Source: Bin80 sp965220365 (lineage in GTDB: Bacteria; Bacteroidota; Rhodothermia; Rhodothermales; Bin80). From it: a stretch of DNA of 64,000 bases. The stretch is from the NCBI GenBank assembly GCA_965220365.1, contig OZ244823.1, forward strand, positions 3,224,001-3,288,000, in the 5' to 3' direction. Below the pieces are notes generated by a model. That model was not told the DNA's origin and searched no databases. It saw only the letters and a list, made by a program, of their open reading frames with translations. The position numbers and the translations under genes are program-made. Below are positions 52,098-61,252 of this stretch, piece after piece (within the stretch, counting starts at the first letter, position 1; each line of letters begins with the position of its first letter).

Positions 52098-52690
52098 TGG
52101 GCTACGAATCAGATCATCTTAGTACTGCCATCCAAAAGGCACGAGTGCGTATGGGGTTAAGTCAACGAGACTTAAGCACTAAGTCTGGTGTATCACAGGC
52201 ACAAATATCGAAGTTTGAAAACGGCACGATCGATTTGCGCCTCTCAAGTTTGGTGGCACTATTTAGGGCAGTGGAATTAGAACTTGAGTTGGTGCCCAGA
52301 GCATGTTTGCCTGCAGTGCAGTCGATCGTTCGAAGCACAACACCACGGGCGGCGATCAACCCCAAATTATTCACCAAAGCCAAATTTGCCTTGGATAGTG
52401 TGTTACAAGAACTTGCTAAGTCAGGGCAATGGCCAAGAGAGTATGAACACCTACAAGAACACTTGGATTTTCTTGAGAGGGCTCGTATTCCGGCTACTCA
52501 GACAGAAAACTTCAAGCGGTTGGTAAAACATCTGGAAGATTCCCAGAAAACACCTCTTGATTTTGAGAAAATTAAAAAACTCTTGCGACGAACGAAAGAA
52601 CTTCGAAAGCAAATTGAACGCACGCGGTCTAATGAAAGCCTACCCCTGGGGCCCGCTTATTCTCTCAAAGAGGAGGATCGTGATGCCTGA
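52097..52690 (+). CDS. hipB: HipB-like antitoxin with XRE-type HTH
   Basis: A 197-residue protein. The helix-turn-helix domain lies at about residues 10-65 (ARVRMGLSQRDLSTKSGVSQAQISKFENGTIDLRLSSLVALFRAVE), as in HipB repressors. The C-terminal half is longer than in E. coli HipB (88 residues) and contains charged helices (FEKIKKLLRRTKELRKQIERT). It would both repress the operon and neutralise HipA. It overlaps hipA by 8 bases. Confidence 0.85.
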   Translation: MGYESDHLSTAIQKARVRMGLSQRDLSTKSGVSQAQISKFENGTIDLRLSSLVALFRAVELELELVPRACLPAVQSIVRSTTPRAAINPKLFTKAKFALDSVLQELAKSGQWPREYEHLQEHLDFLERARIPATQTENFKRLVKHLEDSQKTPLDFEKIKKLLRRTKELRKQIERTRSNESLPLGPAYSLKEEDRDA

Positions 52691-53906
52691 TGTTTCCGTT
52701 ATAGAAGTACACCTCCACGGAAGAAAAATAGCAACGTTGACACATGTTGGCGGTGATCGGACACTCTTCGCTTTTACGGACGAATATATTCATAATCAGA
52801 ACCGTTCTCTCCTGGGGCTGGGATTTAAGGACCCGCTTGGACAACTGGTTACGAATTTTAATCCGACCCAAACCAAGCTCATTCCCTGGTTCTCCAATCT
52901 TTTACCAGAAGGGCCACTGCGCCATTACTTGGCTGAGCGTGCCCGCGTCAAGAGCGTGCGTGAATTCTTTCTACTCTGGATACTTGGTCAAGACCTGCCA
53001 GGTGCAGTTGTTGTTCAACCTGCTGATGGGGAAGAACTCCCACCAACCGCACCTCATAGTTCTGATCATGGAGAAGAATTTCATGAAAAAGCCTTGCGAT
53101 TTTCCCTAGCAGGTGTGCAATTAAAATTTTCCGTGATTGAGAAAACGCACAAAGGACCTACCATTCCCGTGCGGGGTGTCGGCGGTAACCGAATTCTGAA
53201 GCTCCCGTCCCGACAATTCAATGCACTACCCGAGAACGAATATAGTATGATGGAGCTTGCGCGTGCCGTCGGAATTGATGTTCCGCGCGTGGAATTGATC
53301 AAGGTTGATTCGATTGAAAACTTACCGCATGGGGTTGGGACCATCGGTACACATGCGTTTGTTATTGACCGGTTTGACCGGACAACTGATGGAAACCTCG
53401 TTCATATTGAAGACTTTGCGCAAATTTTTGGTGTCTACCCTGATGATAAGTACGATAAGGCTTCCATCCGTAATATTGCCAGCGTCATTGGTGTGGAAGG
53501 ACAGCAAGCGGATATAGAGGAGTTAATTAGACGGCTTGTTTTTAACGTGCTCATTGGCAATGCCGATATGCATCTGAAGAACTGGTCGCTCATTTACCAC
53601 GACAAACAGAATGCGTCCCTGGCACCAGCCTATGATTTTGTTTCGACCATTTTCTATATCCCAGATGAGTCATTCGCACTCAAATTTAGCCGTACGAAAC
53701 GCTTTGCAGAATTTTCGCGAAATGAACTTTCCCACTTGGCAAACAAAGCGCGCTTACCGGAAAAACTTGTACTGGATGTAGCCACGGAGACAGTAGTAAA
53801 ATTCCATGAAGTATGGAGGGCAGAGAAAAATAACCTTGCGCTTACAAACGACATGATCAGAGTGATTGACAAGCATTTGAGCCGTATGCCGATTGCAGCG
53901 GGATAA
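52683..53906 (+). CDS. hipA: HipA-like Ser/Thr kinase toxin
   Basis: A 407-residue HipA family protein. The N-terminal HipA_N part has HLHGRKIATLTHVGG and PWFSNLLPEGPLRHYLAERA. The P-loop-like FSLAGVQLKFSV corresponds to the activation-loop region. The C-terminal kinase core has the catalytic GNADMHLKNWSLIY and the metal-binding APAYDFVSTIFY, both intact. HipA phosphorylates glutamyl-tRNA synthetase in E. coli, causing growth arrest; the target of this relative is unknown. The AGGAGG box before the ATG at 52683 is unusually good for this genome. It is coupled to hipB. Confidence 0.88.
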   Translation: MPDVSVIEVHLHGRKIATLTHVGGDRTLFAFTDEYIHNQNRSLLGLGFKDPLGQLVTNFNPTQTKLIPWFSNLLPEGPLRHYLAERARVKSVREFFLLWILGQDLPGAVVVQPADGEELPPTAPHSSDHGEEFHEKALRFSLAGVQLKFSVIEKTHKGPTIPVRGVGGNRILKLPSRQFNALPENEYSMMELARAVGIDVPRVELIKVDSIENLPHGVGTIGTHAFVIDRFDRTTDGNLVHIEDFAQIFGVYPDDKYDKASIRNIASVIGVEGQQADIEELIRRLVFNVLIGNADMHLKNWSLIYHDKQNASLAPAYDFVSTIFYIPDESFALKFSRTKRFAEFSRNELSHLANKARLPEKLVLDVATETVVKFHEVWRAEKNNLALTNDMIRVIDKHLSRMPIAAG

Positions 53907-53924
53907 GACTCCAGTAAATCTATG

Positions 53925-54136
53925 TCTGGCAATAAACAAAGTTTTTTCCGCGCCTTCGAAAGAAATTGCCCGGCCAACCTCGAATTCAGTGGCCGTAAGC
54001 TTATAGGGATTATCACACGAATCTCGGCCACACTGCTGTACACCGAAAAACGCACCGGTTCAGGGCTCCAAGTCTCTTCGTGATCAGAAGAGTAAATCAC
54101 AACTCCGCCGAATCCAGAACCTGCGCAACTGCCGCG
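53925..54136 (-). pseudogene. possible frameshifted remnant of a BNR/sialidase-like gene
   Basis: On the minus strand, starting just after two TAG codons, the sequence reads GSGFGGVVIYSSDHEETWSP, a good match to the Asp-box (BNR) repeat of sialidase-like proteins. A second frame then gives coding-like RDSCDNPYKLTATEFEVGRA. This suggests a decayed gene with a frameshift between hipA and the Gfo/Idh gene. The rest of this 324-base gap holds nothing I can support. Confidence 0.35.
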
Positions 54137-54230
54137 CTACTACAATATCTAAAGGGCAGCGGTCAAGTACACCTTGGCAAGGAACAGACTCCCGCCGAAC
54201 TGCAGACATCAGAACAACGGGCATCCTTGA

Positions 54231-55553
54231 TTACAGCGACCAGGGGCCCCGCATCTTCCTGTTCACTAGGCTATTGGCCTCTTTGTCGTGAAACTTCTCT
54301 TTCACTGGATCAAACTCCAACGTGCGTTCCAGACGCATGCAGATCTCACTGGTCAAACAGGCAACCGATGAGCTGTGACCAATTTCGATATCACATATAG
54401 GCTGGCTTCGCGTCTTGATGCAATTTAAAAAGTCTCTTCGATGGTCGTTACTATGATATAGGCGCGTATCACTGGGTTTCATTTCGAGGGTAAGTAGACG
54501 CTCATCAGAAGCCCAGATATCCCCACGACTAACACCAACCCACCCATCTGTACCGATGAACTGGATCATTCCATCATGCGGCCCCTTCTTCTTAATGATC
54601 GGAGGGTGATCTGCATACATCAGTGTGAGTTCCTCTTCTTCTGCATCGTTGGCGTGAACAATCTTCATTGGACCTGATCGGTCAAGGCCCAACCCCCAGA
54701 GAGAAATATCAAAATTGTGTGCGCCCCAATCTGCCACATGTCCTGCAGAATAGGGTCTCCATGCACGCCAAGCACCTTCCTCCGTATTATATCCCCCGCT
54801 GACTCGCTTACTGTGGTACGGAGCGGACGGAGCGTTGCCAAGCCATAACTCATACAGGAAGCCCTCCGGCACCGGTTCCTCTCCGTGCGGGAATGGGCTG
54901 GAAATTCCTCCTACCTGTGCATACACCTTCTGTACCTCTCCGATGTATCCATTGCGGACCAACTCACAGGCGTGGCGAAAACGCTGATCTGAGCGCTGCT
55001 GACTCCCAGTCTGAAAAACGGATCCATACTTTCTCACCGCTTTCACCATCAACCTGCCTTCATGGATCGTTCGAGCCAGTGGCTTCTCACTGTACATATC
55101 CTTACCTGCCTTGGCTGCTGCCACGGCCATGTATGCATGCCAATGGTCCGGGAGTGCGAGACACACGGCATCAATATCCTTCCGCTCCAGAACCTGCCAG
55201 AAAAATGCGTAGCCGTCACAGCCAGCGTAGGTGGCCATACCGCTGTTCTCCGCGTAGGTAGACTCAACGAGTTCCCGAGCTGGTTCGCGTCCTTTCAGTC
55301 CCCTTCCGGCATAATTGTCTCCAGATGTATTCACATCGCACACAGCCAAAACCTGAACGTCTGGCTTTTGGATGAACCCCCGCAGATTATTGATTCCCAT
55401 ACTACCCATCCCAATAAACCCCATGTTTATTCGTTCGCTAGGGGCAGGTCGATGTCCTCGTCCGAGTGCGGATGCAGGTACGATGAGGGGGAGTGCCGCT
55501 GCACTACCCATACCCTTCAAAAAACTGCGACGGGTAAAGGTGCTGGATTTCAT
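54231..55553 (-). CDS. Tat-exported Gfo/Idh/MocA oxidoreductase
   Basis: A 440-residue NAD(P)-dependent oxidoreductase. A twin-arginine signal (TFTRRSFLKGMGSAAALPLIV) directs folded export. The Rossmann fold starts with MGFIGMGSMGINNLRGF; DIDAVCLALPDHWHAYMAVAAAKAGKDMYSEKPLARTI carries the conserved EKP motif with the catalytic Lys, and the C-terminal domain has SAGHVADWGAHNFDISLWGL with the H-x-x-D catalytic site. It may oxidise a sugar to the 3-keto form, which would give work to the DUF1080 lipoprotein in the same cluster. Divergent from the PEP-hydrolase-like gene. Confidence 0.9.
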   Translation of the reverse strand: MKSSTFTRRSFLKGMGSAAALPLIVPASALGRGHRPAPSERINMGFIGMGSMGINNLRGFIQKPDVQVLAVCDVNTSGDNYAGRGLKGREPARELVESTYAENSGMATYAGCDGYAFFWQVLERKDIDAVCLALPDHWHAYMAVAAAKAGKDMYSEKPLARTIHEGRLMVKAVRKYGSVFQTGSQQRSDQRFRHACELVRNGYIGEVQKVYAQVGGISSPFPHGEEPVPEGFLYELWLGNAPSAPYHSKRVSGGYNTEEGAWRAWRPYSAGHVADWGAHNFDISLWGLGLDRSGPMKIVHANDAEEEELTLMYADHPPIIKKKGPHDGMIQFIGTDGWVGVSRGDIWASDERLLTLEMKPSDTRLYHSNDHRRDFLNCIKTRSQPICDIEIGHSSSVACLTSEICMRLERTLEFDPVKEKFHDKEANSLVNRKMRGPWSL

Positions 55554-55704
55554 TTGTTTGGTATTGGCTTTAGTAAAAACGTAATATAAGATTCTGGGGG
55601 GATGATTTCCTATTTCTCAAATGGTATTCTTGAGGATTGGATGTAATGATGCTGCTCTGCCCTTATCTTACAGGTTCTTCTGAATACAACGCATCGCTAT
55701 AGCC

Positions 55705-56586
55705 ATGCCCAATCCCTGGACCGGAATTGGTAATCCATACACACGCACCGAAGTGCTGGAACGATTACATGCCACGCTGGACCGTGGCGAACCGATTATC
55801 GTTGCTGGAGCCGGTACAGGGATCAGTGCCAAATTTATTGAACAGGGCGGCGCGGATCTTCTAATTATCTATAACTCAGGGCGTTTTCGTATGTCTGGGC
55901 ATGGGTCAACGGCAGGACTCATGGCCTATGGCGACGCAAATGCAGTCGCCATGGAAATCGGTGAATTTGAAGTGCTCCCCGTGGCAAAGGAAATTCCCGT
56001 CATCTGCGGGGTCCATGCCTCTGACCCACGTCGACGCATCTGGCACCATCTCCTGAAAGTGAAGGACATGGGTTTTAGTGGTATCAATAACTTTCCCACT
56101 CATGCAATCGTGGATGGTCTCTTCCGACAGGTATTGGAGGAAACCGGCATGAGCGTTCAGCATGAAATCGATATGGTGGCCCTGGCACAGAAAGAAGGGA
56201 TTGACCTGTTCTCAATTGTCTATGTCGCTACACCAGAAGAATCCCACAAGATGGCCGAAGCTGGCGCCGATGTGATCATTGCCCATGTAGGTTGCACGAT
56301 CGGAGGATCTATCGGCGTAACCGATGCCACTTGCACGCTTGAGGAAGCTGCAGCACGCACTCAGGAAATTATTGAAGCCGCCCGTAAGGTTCGAGGGGAC
56401 ATCCTCTTCCTGAGTCACGGAGGCCCCATCTGCACGCCATCTGACGCTGCATACATCAACGAACATTCCGATGCTGTCGGATTTGTGGGAGCCAGTAGCC
56501 TCGAACGTATGGGCGTCGAAAAGTCTCTGATCAATCTCACAAACGAATTCAAACAGATCCCGTGCCCTGCGGCCCATAAACGCTAA
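55705..56586 (+). CDS. PEP-hydrolase-like TIM-barrel protein (TIM-barrel signal transduction family)
   Basis: A 293-residue protein. The family fold starts with RGEPIIVAGAGTGISAKFIEQGGADLLIIYNSGRFRMSGHGS, then VLPVAKEIPVICGVHASDP, GFSGINNFPTHAIVDG and ADVIIAHVGCTIGGSIG, ending in LSHGGPICTPSDAAYI. It matches the phosphoenolpyruvate hydrolase-like and TOMV-resistance Tm-1-related family, in which bacterial members sit in catabolic operons. The substrate is not known. The stop touches the ATG of the cupin gene. Confidence 0.85.
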   Translation: MPNPWTGIGNPYTRTEVLERLHATLDRGEPIIVAGAGTGISAKFIEQGGADLLIIYNSGRFRMSGHGSTAGLMAYGDANAVAMEIGEFEVLPVAKEIPVICGVHASDPRRRIWHHLLKVKDMGFSGINNFPTHAIVDGLFRQVLEETGMSVQHEIDMVALAQKEGIDLFSIVYVATPEESHKMAEAGADVIIAHVGCTIGGSIGVTDATCTLEEAAARTQEIIEAARKVRGDILFLSHGGPICTPSDAAYINEHSDAVGFVGASSLERMGVEKSLINLTNEFKQIPCPAAHKR

Positions 56587-56993
56587 TGTCCAGACATTTT
56601 TTTCTACATAAAGATTCCCATTTCGTGGAATCTGTTGACCATGGAACCATTACCTGGGTCAATTACCCAAACCCAGTTACCCCTGATCTCTTTGCTGCGA
56701 AAGCAGAGATCGATCCTGGCAAAGGACATGACTTTCACCGGCATCCTGGCCGTGAAGAATTGATTCTCGTCCTGGAGGGAACGGTCGAACAATGGGTTGA
56801 TGATACCTGTCAGATTTTAGCCCCTGGGGATGCCGTAATGATCCCCGCGGGGGTCCCTCACGCCTCATTCAATATAGGAGAAATCCCTGCGATCCTCTTT
56901 GTAGCATTGACACCAGCAGAACTTGAACAGCCTCTCTCTGAAGATTTATCCGACCAAAAACCGTGGAACACGCTTCGGGATCGCAATTCCTGA
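56586..56993 (+). CDS. cupin-domain protein
   Basis: A 135-residue single-domain cupin. Motif 1 is HDFHRHPGREELILVLEG, with His and Glu metal ligands, and motif 2 is GDAVMIPAGVPHASFNIG with the last His. No signal peptide. It might be an isomerase, epimerase or sugar-sensing partner of the TIM-barrel gene before it, with which it is translationally coupled; the reaction is unknown. The following lipoprotein gene starts 6 bases after its stop. Confidence 0.8.
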   Translation: MSRHFFLHKDSHFVESVDHGTITWVNYPNPVTPDLFAAKAEIDPGKGHDFHRHPGREELILVLEGTVEQWVDDTCQILAPGDAVMIPAGVPHASFNIGEIPAILFVALTPAELEQPLSEDLSDQKPWNTLRDRNS

Positions 56994-56998
56994 CTCAC

Positions 56999-59935
56999 AT
57001 GAAATCCTTCATACCTGCCTTTTTGACCCTCCTGCTATGCGGCTGCTCTGGAGAAGCCGCTTTGCGTTATTCATCCGCCAGTAACAGCGTGACGATACAT
57101 GAACTTCAAGCGCCTTTGACCCCCGAAGAAACACGGACACGACTAGAAGTGCCCGGCGGATTTGACATCCACGTATTCGCACACGAGCCGGACATTGTGA
57201 ACCCGATTGCACTCACTTGGGATGAGCGCGGGCGTCTATGGGTGGTCGAGTCGACAAACTACCCACACGATCATGTTGGCGAAGAATTCGGCACGGACCG
57301 GATTACGATCTGCGAGGATACAGACGGGGATTACCGGGCGGACCGGTTTATACGATTTGCAGAAAACCTTCCCCTAACGACCGGCATTGCCTTGGTCAAA
57401 GGAGGGGCGATCGTTGGACAGGCACCAGATCTGGTATTCCTGGAGGATACGGACGGAGATGACCGGGCAGATAAAAAGCATGTCATTGTAGATAACGCCT
57501 TCGGCACCTACGATACCCATGCCGTGATGAGTAATCTGAAAATTGGCATAGATAATTTTCTCTGGGGAGCTGTCGGATACAGTGGACTTTTCGAGCCGGG
57601 ACGTGCGCCGGACCCGGAGGCACTCATCCTGCGAAGAGGGATATTTCGTGTGCGAACAGATGGAACGGACCTGGAACCCATTGCCGAGTTCAATAACAAT
57701 ACCTGGGGACTTGGGATTGGAGAGGACAACACGATCTATGGATCTACAGCCAATAATAACCACGCGGTTGTTGTGGGAATTCCCCTTCGGCATCAGGCAA
57801 GTATGAACGTAGCCTACGTTCAAAGCCATTATTTAGTGAAACACTCGTCCCCGCGCCAACTTCAACAGGTAGATTTTCGGGATGGCTTTACGGCCGCTGC
57901 GGGAGCATTTCCTTATAATGGTCGACGCTTCCCCATAAAGTACTGGGGAGCCCTCATGGTGGCAGAACCCACAGCTCACATCATACATGTAGGAGAATTA
58001 GAGCCCTACGGAAGTATTGAAAGGGAATCTGAGGGGGAAATTTTAAATATTCTGGCCAGCAGTGATGAGTGGGTTGCTCCAGTTTTTGCCGATATCGGTC
58101 CTGATGAAAATCTGTGGGTTGCCGACTGGTACAATCCAGTGATCCAGCACAATCCCGATCGACGGGGCATGGTGAATCAGATTTGGAATGACAACCCCGG
58201 CCCTGGAAATGCACACTTGAACCCCCTGCGTGATCGAGAGCATGGACGCGTCTATGTCATCACGTTCGGCGAATCTTCTCCCCCAAAAACCCTGTCCTAT
58301 GACGATCCCGGACGCCTACTGGAAGCTCTTCAGAGTACCAACCAGTTCTGGCGCCTTACAGCCCAAAGAATGCTGGTTGAAAGTGCCGCTGAAGGGCTGG
58401 AAGATGATCTGACCGATTTGATCACCCGTCAAGCTTTGGATCTAACAGGCTTTGATCCCGGGGCAGTACATGCTCTATGGGTACTGAAAGGCCTGGGAGC
58501 CGAAGAGGCGCTGGCAAGTGTTTCTGCTGCGGCTTTGACTCATCCATCTCCCGCAGTACGCAAGGCTGGCATCCAGACACTTCCTCCTACTCCCCAGAGC
58601 GCTGACCTCTTGATCCAGCACGGCCTTTTTCGGGATGACGATCTGAATGTTCGTCTGACTGCCCTCTTGGCAGCGGAGGATTTTAGTAGCCTCTTTGCGC
58701 ATCCCCGAATTCTGGCTGAGGCACGCAGAGCCGTACAAGGTGGAGATGCATGGATCGTGGCTGCATATGATGCCATATCCCCTATCGGGATCGTCCAGCG
58801 TGAGCCTGATCCAGTTGTAGAGAGAGAGCCCCAGGGATTCCCCCCTGCCCGCCTCGTGCTGACGGCTCCAGATGGCCTCATGCGGTTTAACACCACAGTC
58901 CTGAAAGCCTTTGTCGGGCAGGAAATCACTGTTGATTTCGCGAACCTGCACCCCGACCTCCATAATGTTGTATTTCTGGATGAAGGAGTTGATGTGCAGG
59001 CATTCGGACAGGATTTGGACAGCTATATGACCGATCCATCGAGTTCAGAGACGGAATATATCCCGCCTGCCCGGGCAGAGCAGGTCCTCGGCTCCACTGG
59101 TGTATTGTCTCAAAGTGAGTCAACAAGCGTCACAATCGGCCCGCTCTCCAAGGGTACCTATACATTCCTGTGTACCGTACCTGGGCACTGGGCTCTGATG
59201 CAAGGCACATTAGAGATTTTAGATCCTCCGATTCTGCGTCGTAATGATGCAGGTTGGACATGGACTGGCTCCAATGTCGATCTTGCGCCAATCGTATATC
59301 TGGCAGGCAGCGCCAGTCGCAGTTCCCAGTCTCACTACCACGCACGAGTATTTGGCTTTTCGGATGGACAGATCCTGTTTGGAGTGGGCGATCGAACTTA
59401 TGTGTACACCGAAACTTCGGATGAAGTATTTGAAGAGTTGCTGACGAATACCTCATTGCTTGCGCTCGCGAACAACAAACCTGTAGAGAGGCCAGAGAGC
59501 CGTCAGGCGATCATGCAACATGTGGAAGCTGGCCGCCCACTTATGATTACCCACCCTGCCTCCTGGTATAACTGGGAAGACTGGCCTGCTTATAATGAAA
59601 TACTCGTCGGTGGTGGAGCACGTAGCCACGAGCCTCTGCAAACTTTTTCTGTAGAGGTGCTGCAACCAAACCATCCGCTCATGGATGGAGTGCCGAATAG
59701 ATTTGAGATCACAGATGAACTTTATCGGGCCGAACTACTGCCAGATGCCAATGCAAATATTCTTGCCATCGGACGCTCCCATGAAACCAACGAGGTATAT
59801 CCGGTAATCTGGGTTCGTCAGGTCGGGGATGCTACGATCGTAGTCAATACACTTGGACATGACGAGCGCGCACATGACCTTGCCGCCTATAAGCGTGTGG
59901 TTGCAAATGCACGGACATGGCTACTGCCCGATTAA
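56999..59935 (+). CDS. multidomain lipoprotein: PVC-type propeller, HEAT repeats, cupredoxin and ThuA domains
   Basis: A 978-residue protein with a lipoprotein-like signal (FLTLLLCGCSGEA). Domains in order: a PVC-type dehydrogenase-like beta-propeller (about 50-430; GGFDIHVFAHEPDIVNPIAL, DERGRLWVVESTNYP, FADIGPDENLWVADWYNP); HEAT-like repeats (about 440-600; SPAVRKAGIQTLPPTPQSAD); a cupredoxin (about 610-740) with copper ligands visible in LHNVVFLDEG and FLCTVPGHWALM (Cys, His, Met); and a C-terminal ThuA domain (about 755-978; GRPLMITHPASWYNWEDWPAYNEILVGG). Usually these occur as separate proteins. It may couple sugar oxidation to copper-based electron transfer. I start at 56999 for the signal peptide. 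Confidence 0.85.
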   Translation: MKSFIPAFLTLLLCGCSGEAALRYSSASNSVTIHELQAPLTPEETRTRLEVPGGFDIHVFAHEPDIVNPIALTWDERGRLWVVESTNYPHDHVGEEFGTDRITICEDTDGDYRADRFIRFAENLPLTTGIALVKGGAIVGQAPDLVFLEDTDGDDRADKKHVIVDNAFGTYDTHAVMSNLKIGIDNFLWGAVGYSGLFEPGRAPDPEALILRRGIFRVRTDGTDLEPIAEFNNNTWGLGIGEDNTIYGSTANNNHAVVVGIPLRHQASMNVAYVQSHYLVKHSSPRQLQQVDFRDGFTAAAGAFPYNGRRFPIKYWGALMVAEPTAHIIHVGELEPYGSIERESEGEILNILASSDEWVAPVFADIGPDENLWVADWYNPVIQHNPDRRGMVNQIWNDNPGPGNAHLNPLRDREHGRVYVITFGESSPPKTLSYDDPGRLLEALQSTNQFWRLTAQRMLVESAAEGLEDDLTDLITRQALDLTGFDPGAVHALWVLKGLGAEEALASVSAAALTHPSPAVRKAGIQTLPPTPQSADLLIQHGLFRDDDLNVRLTALLAAEDFSSLFAHPRILAEARRAVQGGDAWIVAAYDAISPIGIVQREPDPVVEREPQGFPPARLVLTAPDGLMRFNTTVLKAFVGQEITVDFANLHPDLHNVVFLDEGVDVQAFGQDLDSYMTDPSSSETEYIPPARAEQVLGSTGVLSQSESTSVTIGPLSKGTYTFLCTVPGHWALMQGTLEILDPPILRRNDAGWTWTGSNVDLAPIVYLAGSASRSSQSHYHARVFGFSDGQILFGVGDRTYVYTETSDEVFEELLTNTSLLALANNKPVERPESRQAIMQHVEAGRPLMITHPASWYNWEDWPAYNEILVGGGARSHEPLQTFSVEVLQPNHPLMDGVPNRFEITDELYRAELLPDANANILAIGRSHETNEVYPVIWVRQVGDATIVVNTLGHDERAHDLAAYKRVVANARTWLLPD

Positions 59936-59977
59936 ACCGGCAAGCGGTTGATGTACCGGGATTTGATCAAGTAGAAA

Positions 59978-61252
59978 CTACCACTGCGGGTGTGGTGGTG
60001 TTCCGGCAATTTCGTGATTTTGTATTTGCCACTGGACAGCATATTCGGACACACCAAGCTCTTCAGCAAGGTCAGAAATCTGGTCCTGTTCAACGTCGTT
60101 TTGTGTACCCACTTTATGTCTAAGCCACTCACTTGGTGCAAGTAATTCAGCGGCAAAGGATCTTGCACGAGACTGTTCGGGGGTTCGCAACTTACTCAAA
60201 ATGGCAGGTCCGTTCCCTGTACGTGCAATGTAATGTCCCAAGGCACGTGCAAGAAGAAACTTCTTACCTGTCTCTCGCTTTGAGACAACAACACATGAGG
60301 GTGTATCTTCTCCTACGCAGCCTTCTATGCGGGGTGAAGGTGACACCGTTTCTGTGTTCCTGATGGCATATTCCCCATCAAAGAAAAAGGGGCCCGGTTC
60401 ACGACCAAGTTCACGCAAAACAGCATGTGCATCTTTCTCTCCTGCTTCCCATGGGTATTCCGAGTTCAATGACCCGCTCCGAACGGCTGCCTTTACTTCC
60501 TCCCACACTGTATTTGTATTGCGCAATTCGTTTACAGACGCAAGAGATTCCTTGAGCCATTCATGAGTCTGTCCCAGAGTTGTTTCGTCCGAAGCCAGCA
60601 TCAATTCTTCCCGAATTAACGGATCAGCTTCATTCCAAACTGTGGTGACTTGATCAGCCAGTTCAGGTTCGATGTCAAAAGGGTCAAGCCCCAACATAGC
60701 AGTTGCTCGGCAGAATTCTTTCTCATCATCATTGAGCCTATTGTTAATAATGTCCCAATCCTCAATCCAAGGTACATCTCCCACATTCTTGTCCTTCAGC
60801 CTGACGATGACATTTTCTACGAGATCATGTAATTCCCTCCGCAAGGCGAAAGTTTCGACTGTTTGTTCACCGTCTGACAAAAACTTTATGTGTGCATGCT
60901 TGGCATGCCACGGTTCATTTGCAACCACCACAAGTTCCCCCTCAGGGCGAAAAACAACGCGAGGAAATACAAATCCGTTGCCTGCATAGGAAAGGTCATG
61001 TCTTGATGAGAAACCCGAACGCGACAAACCATATACCGTATCCGCTTCATGGTACAGATGCCACCAATTAACAACGATCCACTCGGCGATATGGGCCATA
61101 GGCACCTCAATGTGTTCACGATGTCTACTCCCGGCTCGCAACCAAGTGGCCACCTGGTCACCTACTTTGATCTTAAGGCGAGCCATCGTATTATGGACAA
61201 TGGGATCTGGATACGGTGGCGCATCGACCCATTTGTAATCAAACAACGACAT
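59978..61252 (-). CDS. ImmA/IrrE-like protein with degenerate zinc motif
   Basis: A 424-residue cytoplasmic protein. The C-terminal 130 residues match ImmA/IrrE metallo-endopeptidases: KKFLLARALGHYIARTG, SRARSFAAELLAPSEWL, DQISDLAEELGVSEYAVQWQIQNHEI. The zinc motif H-E-x-x-H is replaced by RALGHY, so it may not be an active peptidase. The N-terminal 280 residues are a distinct, partly acidic helical domain unknown to me (IEVPMAHIAEWIVVNWWHLY near residue 50). Its start overlaps the stop of the small gene upstream by one base (TAATG), so translation is coupled. Often seen near defence genes; function unknown. Confidence 0.75.
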   Translation of the reverse strand: MSLFDYKWVDAPPYPDPIVHNTMARLKIKVGDQVATWLRAGSRHREHIEVPMAHIAEWIVVNWWHLYHEADTVYGLSRSGFSSRHDLSYAGNGFVFPRVVFRPEGELVVVANEPWHAKHAHIKFLSDGEQTVETFALRRELHDLVENVIVRLKDKNVGDVPWIEDWDIINNRLNDDEKEFCRATAMLGLDPFDIEPELADQVTTVWNEADPLIREELMLASDETTLGQTHEWLKESLASVNELRNTNTVWEEVKAAVRSGSLNSEYPWEAGEKDAHAVLRELGREPGPFFFDGEYAIRNTETVSPSPRIEGCVGEDTPSCVVVSKRETGKKFLLARALGHYIARTGNGPAILSKLRTPEQSRARSFAAELLAPSEWLRHKVGTQNDVEQDQISDLAEELGVSEYAVQWQIQNHEIAGTPPHPQW

